Assembly (NCBI GenBank): GCA_027624045.1 | Contig: JAQBUE010000008.1 | Coordinates: forward strand, 1 to 56,130 | Direction: 5' to 3' | Length of the DNA: 56,130 bases | DNA from: Acidobacteriota bacterium | GTDB lineage: Bacteria; Acidobacteriota; Terriglobia; Bryobacterales; UBA6623 | Part shown: piece by piece, positions 53,238 to 56,130 of the stretch | How positions within the stretch are numbered: the stretch's first letter is position 1 | Layout of the letters: each line of letters begins with the position of its first letter | The notes under the pieces: model-generated | Told to the model about the DNA's origin: nothing | Databases searched by the model: none | The model's input: the letters and a program-made list of their open reading frames with translations, nothing else | Translations under genes and position numbers: made by a program

Positions 53238-54278
53238 TTAAGTCTTCGCAAGGCTATCCCGCAGCCCCTCCGGCACGGAACCATCGGCTTCCAGATGCAC
53301 TTCATAGACGAGGTTCCCGCCGAAACTTCCAGCGTTGATCGCGATCCGCTCGGCCGGCTTGCTCGCGTTCAGCTGCCAAGCTTGCTCAGCCGTTTCACCT
53401 CCCCGTGACTCGGCCCCGGCCGTGCCGCGCAAAGATACGAAGTCTTCCTTGCCGCTCGCCCCTTGTTCGAATGAAAGCAAAACCTGCGGCTGCGCCTCAT
53501 GAATGATCTCGTACGCTGTCACGAGAGGGAATAGCTCCGGACGGGCATAAAAGCCCATGACAGGAGTCAGCGCGATACCCGCAAGTGGCACGTAGCGATA
53601 GAGGATTTCCTTCAGTTGCACGTGTGCGTACTTGATGTACTCGATAAAATCCTCGTCATGCTCAAAGCGCCGGACAGCGCCCTCGTCGTTCGGCAAGTGC
53701 GCCTCGGGCCAGTCCAATTGGACAGAGTCGGCCGGATAGAAATACGGGTGCCGCCAATCAAGCCCGTACGCATACTCAAGAAATAACCCCATACCCGCGT
53801 GGTTGCACGCTTCGGTCATCTCGCCGACGAGGTCGCGACCGGCCGGCGCGTTCAAACTCGTGAACGACGTTTGGTTCGTACGGAACAAGCTGAATCCGTC
53901 CCACAGCCGCGCCGGAAAGCGCACGTACTGAGCGCCAACTTCTTGGGCAAGCGCCACGAGCGCAGCCGCGTCGAAACCCTCAGCCGTAAAGCTCTGCTGA
54001 AGCTTGTCGTAGTCCGTAGGGGAGATACTCTTGTTGGAGCGAACCCATGGATCAGGCGCCGCTTGGCTGTACACGCCGTACTGAAACGACACCCCGAAGC
54101 CCGCTTGCTCGAACCATTCAAGACAGGCGCCGCGGGGGCTCCGAGAGTGGGTTGTGGCGTGATTGGCCAGAAAGGCAGGCAGTTGGCTGTCCGGCGCGGG
54201 TCGCCTGCCGCACCCAAGAGCCGCCGCGGCGAGTGCGAGAAACTCTCTACGGCCCCGGCTGGTTTCAGGCTCAATCAT
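53238..54278 (-). CDS. GH29-like secreted protein lacking the usual nucleophile
   Basis: A 346-residue protein when started at the ATG at 54278, which puts a Tat-like signal with lipobox first (RGRREFLALAAAALGC). The body follows alpha-L-fucosidase (GH29): CLEWFEQAGFGVSFQYGVYS, FTAEGFDAAALVALAQEVGAQYV, LWDGFSLFRT, and RDLVGEMTEACNHAGMGLFLEY. Where fucosidases have WFDG with the nucleophile Asp, this reads GIALTPVMGFY, so retaining fucosidase activity is doubtful. It ends without the usual C-terminal beta-domain of longer GH29. It may bind glycans or use another residue. Confidence 0.75.
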   Translation of the reverse strand: MIEPETSRGRREFLALAAAALGCGRRPAPDSQLPAFLANHATTHSRSPRGACLEWFEQAGFGVSFQYGVYSQAAPDPWVRSNKSISPTDYDKLQQSFTAEGFDAAALVALAQEVGAQYVRFPARLWDGFSLFRTNQTSFTSLNAPAGRDLVGEMTEACNHAGMGLFLEYAYGLDWRHPYFYPADSVQLDWPEAHLPNDEGAVRRFEHDEDFIEYIKYAHVQLKEILYRYVPLAGIALTPVMGFYARPELFPLVTAYEIIHEAQPQVLLSFEQGASGKEDFVSLRGTAGAESRGGETAEQAWQLNASKPAERIAINAGSFGGNLVYEVHLEADGSVPEGLRDSLAKT

Positions 54279-54337
54279 TGTCTGGCGTGCCGTCTCGTTG
54301 AATCGCACTCGTCGGTACCGCAAGCCTTTGAAGCGGT

Positions 54338-54556
54338 TTAGGCGGGCGGGCGCAGGTCGTTCACCAATCCGGATTGAAGGATAAACTCTCGGACCGGCAC
54401 CGCCTCGTCGCCCTCCACGCTCATCGTGAGAGTGACGTCGGCGGATGGACCTAGCAACCGGATGTCAATACGGTCGGATTCCTCGTAGAAGCGAAAATAG
54501 GACACCGCCGCGAGGTTAATGACCCGGCTGCGGATGCGGATGAACTGTGGCTGCAT
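54338..54556 (-). CDS. Small hypothetical protein
   Basis: A 72-residue protein. The ATG at 54556 is preceded by AGGGAGAG, better than the longer reading from 54580. The sequence (FIRIRSRVINLAAVSYFRFYEE, DIRLLGPSADVTLTMSVEGDEAVPVREFIL) predicts a compact beta-rich domain. No family was recognized. It lies 60 bases before the GH29-like gene on the same strand. Confidence 0.6.
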   Translation of the reverse strand: MQPQFIRIRSRVINLAAVSYFRFYEESDRIDIRLLGPSADVTLTMSVEGDEAVPVREFILQSGLVNDLRPPA

Positions 54557-54723
54557 CGAATCTCTCCCTGATCGACTCACGGCGGGGCGCCAGGCGAGCC
54601 CGAAGCCATGAGCGATTCATTCTAGCTTCAGCTCTCCGCTCCGTGCTACTTTGCGAGTTCACCGGCCGGGTCCTGAGTTACACCGCCCATGGCCCGCGCA
54701 CTCGATAGGAAGGAGTCCTTGAC

Positions 54724-55920
54724 ATGCATAAACACGTCTTTCGTGGTTTCGCCGTGATGGGCTCGTTGGTGATGGCTTGGGTTGGCGGCATTCCTTTGGG
54801 CGCGCAGGTTTCCGGCGAAATCCCGTTTCGCAAACACGTTCTCGACCTCGGCAGCAACGAAACGTGCGCCGTCGCTGATCTCAATGCTGATGGGCGTCTT
54901 GACATCGTGTCTGGGGAAAACTGGTACGAGGCGCCTTCGTGGCGCAAGCACCGTTTCCGAAGCTTTCCCACGATCAACAATTACATCGACAACTTCAGCG
55001 ACTTGCCTCTTGACGTCGACGGCGACGGTCGCATCGACTTGATCAGTGTCAGCTACATGAGCCGCAAGATGACCTGGTTCCATAACCCGGGGAAGCCGGG
55101 TGGGGATTGGCCTGAAGCTGTCATCGACTCGGGAGCGCCTGTGGAGTTCGCGCTGCTCGTGGATATCGACAACGATGGTCGGGCGTCCGAGCTGCTGCCC
55201 CAATTCGGTGGGGCCGAGAACGGAACCGCCTGGTATGAGGTGATTGGGAAACCAGGCTCCCACTCCTGGGTCAAGCACCAAGTCGCTGAGAAGAGCTTCG
55301 GCCATGGTATCGGCGCAGGCGATGTCGATGGAGACGGACGAAACGACATTCTCACCCCGAAGGGTTGGCTTAAAGCCCCCGAAGACCCTCGTATCGGCGC
55401 CTGGGAATACCGCGCCGAGTACGATACCGAGGAACGCGCCGGTTTCCTCTACGTACATGATGTGAACGCGGACGGCATCAACGATATTGTCACGTCCATG
55501 GCGCATGACTACGGGATTTTTTGGCTCGAACAAGCATCCTCGAAGTCCGCCGCTCAGCGCTGGACCAAGCACCTGATCGACGACGCCTGGTCACAGGCGC
55601 ACGCCATGACAATGGTGGACCTGACCGGCGATGGACATCCGGAACTCGTCAGCGGCAAGCGCCTGTTCGCGCACAACGGCCACGACAAAGGTGGCCGCGA
55701 AGTGCTCGGACTGTATTGGTACGAGCAGACGCCACCCGAGACGGGTTCCTGGGTGCGCCACATCATCCACTACGGAGGCCGAGTCGGCGCAGGCATGCAG
55801 ATCCCTGTTGTCGACCTCGACGGCGACGGTGATCGCGACGTAGTGGTGGCCGGGAAAGGAGGGGTCTTTCTGTTCGAAAACCTCTCCTCCGACCAGCAGA
55901 AGTCCCCAGAGCGTCGCTAG
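54724..55920 (+). CDS. Secreted FG-GAP/VCBS-repeat protein
   Basis: A 398-residue protein with a signal peptide (FAVMGSLVMAWVGGIPLGAQ). It contains about six beta-propeller-type FG-GAP/VCBS repeats with calcium loops of the DxDxDG kind: DLNADGRLDIV, DVDGDGRIDLI, DIDNDGRAS, DVDGDGRNDIL, DVNADGINDIV and DLDGDGDRDVV. These repeats usually give a seven-bladed or partial propeller for ligand or glycan binding outside the cell. No enzymatic motif was seen. The ATG follows GGAAGGAGTCCTTGAC, a strong ribosome-binding site. Confidence 0.87.
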   Translation: MHKHVFRGFAVMGSLVMAWVGGIPLGAQVSGEIPFRKHVLDLGSNETCAVADLNADGRLDIVSGENWYEAPSWRKHRFRSFPTINNYIDNFSDLPLDVDGDGRIDLISVSYMSRKMTWFHNPGKPGGDWPEAVIDSGAPVEFALLVDIDNDGRASELLPQFGGAENGTAWYEVIGKPGSHSWVKHQVAEKSFGHGIGAGDVDGDGRNDILTPKGWLKAPEDPRIGAWEYRAEYDTEERAGFLYVHDVNADGINDIVTSMAHDYGIFWLEQASSKSAAQRWTKHLIDDAWSQAHAMTMVDLTGDGHPELVSGKRLFAHNGHDKGGREVLGLYWYEQTPPETGSWVRHIIHYGGRVGAGMQIPVVDLDGDGDRDVVVAGKGGVFLFENLSSDQQKSPERR

Positions 55921-55970
55921 GATCGGGAGCGCGGAGCGCTGGACGCAAGCAAGTAATGAACGTTGTATGA

Positions 55971-56049
55971 CTTTAGTACTGTCGGCAATGGTACGGGTAG
56001 GTCAAAGTTGGCCCTACGGCCGTTGCCCTACCGAATGTTGGTACTAAAG
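55971..56049. repeat. 79-nt inverted-repeat element
   Basis: CTTTAGTAC (55971-55979) is exactly repeated in inverse at 56041-56049 (GTACTAAAG). Between them lie nested complementary pieces: GGGTAGG against CCCTACC, and a small GGCC-CTAC-GGCC hairpin. The whole can fold into a branched stem. No T-tract follows directly. It may be a terminator, a structured RNA or a miniature mobile element. The remaining 80 bases to the window edge show nothing. Confidence 0.5.
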
Positions 56050-56130
56050 CTACATTGCACATAAGCATTTTCCAATCCAAGAATGATCCTGAAATGCGGT
56101 AGGTCGAGGCCGGGGACGAAATAGGGTGTG

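Overview
The window is GC-rich, gene-dense bacterial chromosome. It most resembles an acidobacterium of the Bryobacterales/Solibacter type, probably from a metagenome. The evidence is a VWFA-related secreted protein of acidobacterial style, a huge TonB-type receptor with an N-terminal carboxypeptidase-regulatory-like domain, many Tat-exported and lipoprotein enzymes, sulfatase and glycoside-hydrolase-like secreted proteins, and several Na+:solute symporters. This taxonomic call is inference; no rRNA is present. There is one tRNA (Leu, anticodon UAA) and no CRISPR array or complete transposase.

Layout. 1-5.5 kb: an IS-type end abutting a truncated post-COAP-1 surface protein, then a VWA protein divergent from an outer-membrane receptor, and a hairpin-rich repeat. 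5.5-7.8 kb: a Fur-family regulator followed by an FHA-GAF-PP2C phosphatase. 8.1-12.1 kb: a sulfate-assimilation block (APS reductase, ATP sulfurylase, APS kinase, and an overlapping PHP phosphatase that probably removes pAp). 12.1-20.4 kb: a degenerate ADP-ribosylglycohydrolase homologue, PgsA-like phospholipid synthase, small membrane proteins, an asymmetric heterodimeric ABC exporter and IMP dehydrogenase. 20.6-23.5 kb: a secreted GH-like lipoprotein and a sulfatase.

23.7-29.3 kb is the most unusual part. It is a tight four-gene operon encoding a CPC-type P1B metal ATPase fused in frame to an HflK-like SPFH domain, an HflC-like protein with a 15-histidine N-terminal tail, a second HflK-like protein, and a membrane-anchored NTF2-like protein. 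I read it as a metal-transport/SPFH membrane-scaffold system. 29.4-31 kb holds cell-division genes (coiled-coil protein, ZapA), YmdB and a lipoprotein.

31.5-39.7 kb holds an SSS symporter, FAH-family and enolase-superfamily enzymes, a LmbE-type deacetylase divergent from an MshA-like glycosyltransferase, then HAD and PaaK-like genes translationally coupled to it. 39.8-46.5 kb has two Tat-exported SelA-like PLP enzymes, an HtrA-type protease coupled to CoaE, a Nif11-type RiPP precursor with a 17-residue core and its own promoter, tRNA-Leu and a Tat-exported amidohydrolase. 46.8-56.1 kb has a CocE-type hydrolase, a membrane protein split by a C9 tract, an SSS symporter with a previously untracked 48-residue partner, a TIM-barrel isomerase, a GH29-like protein without its nucleophile, an FG-GAP protein and a terminal 79-nt inverted-repeat element.
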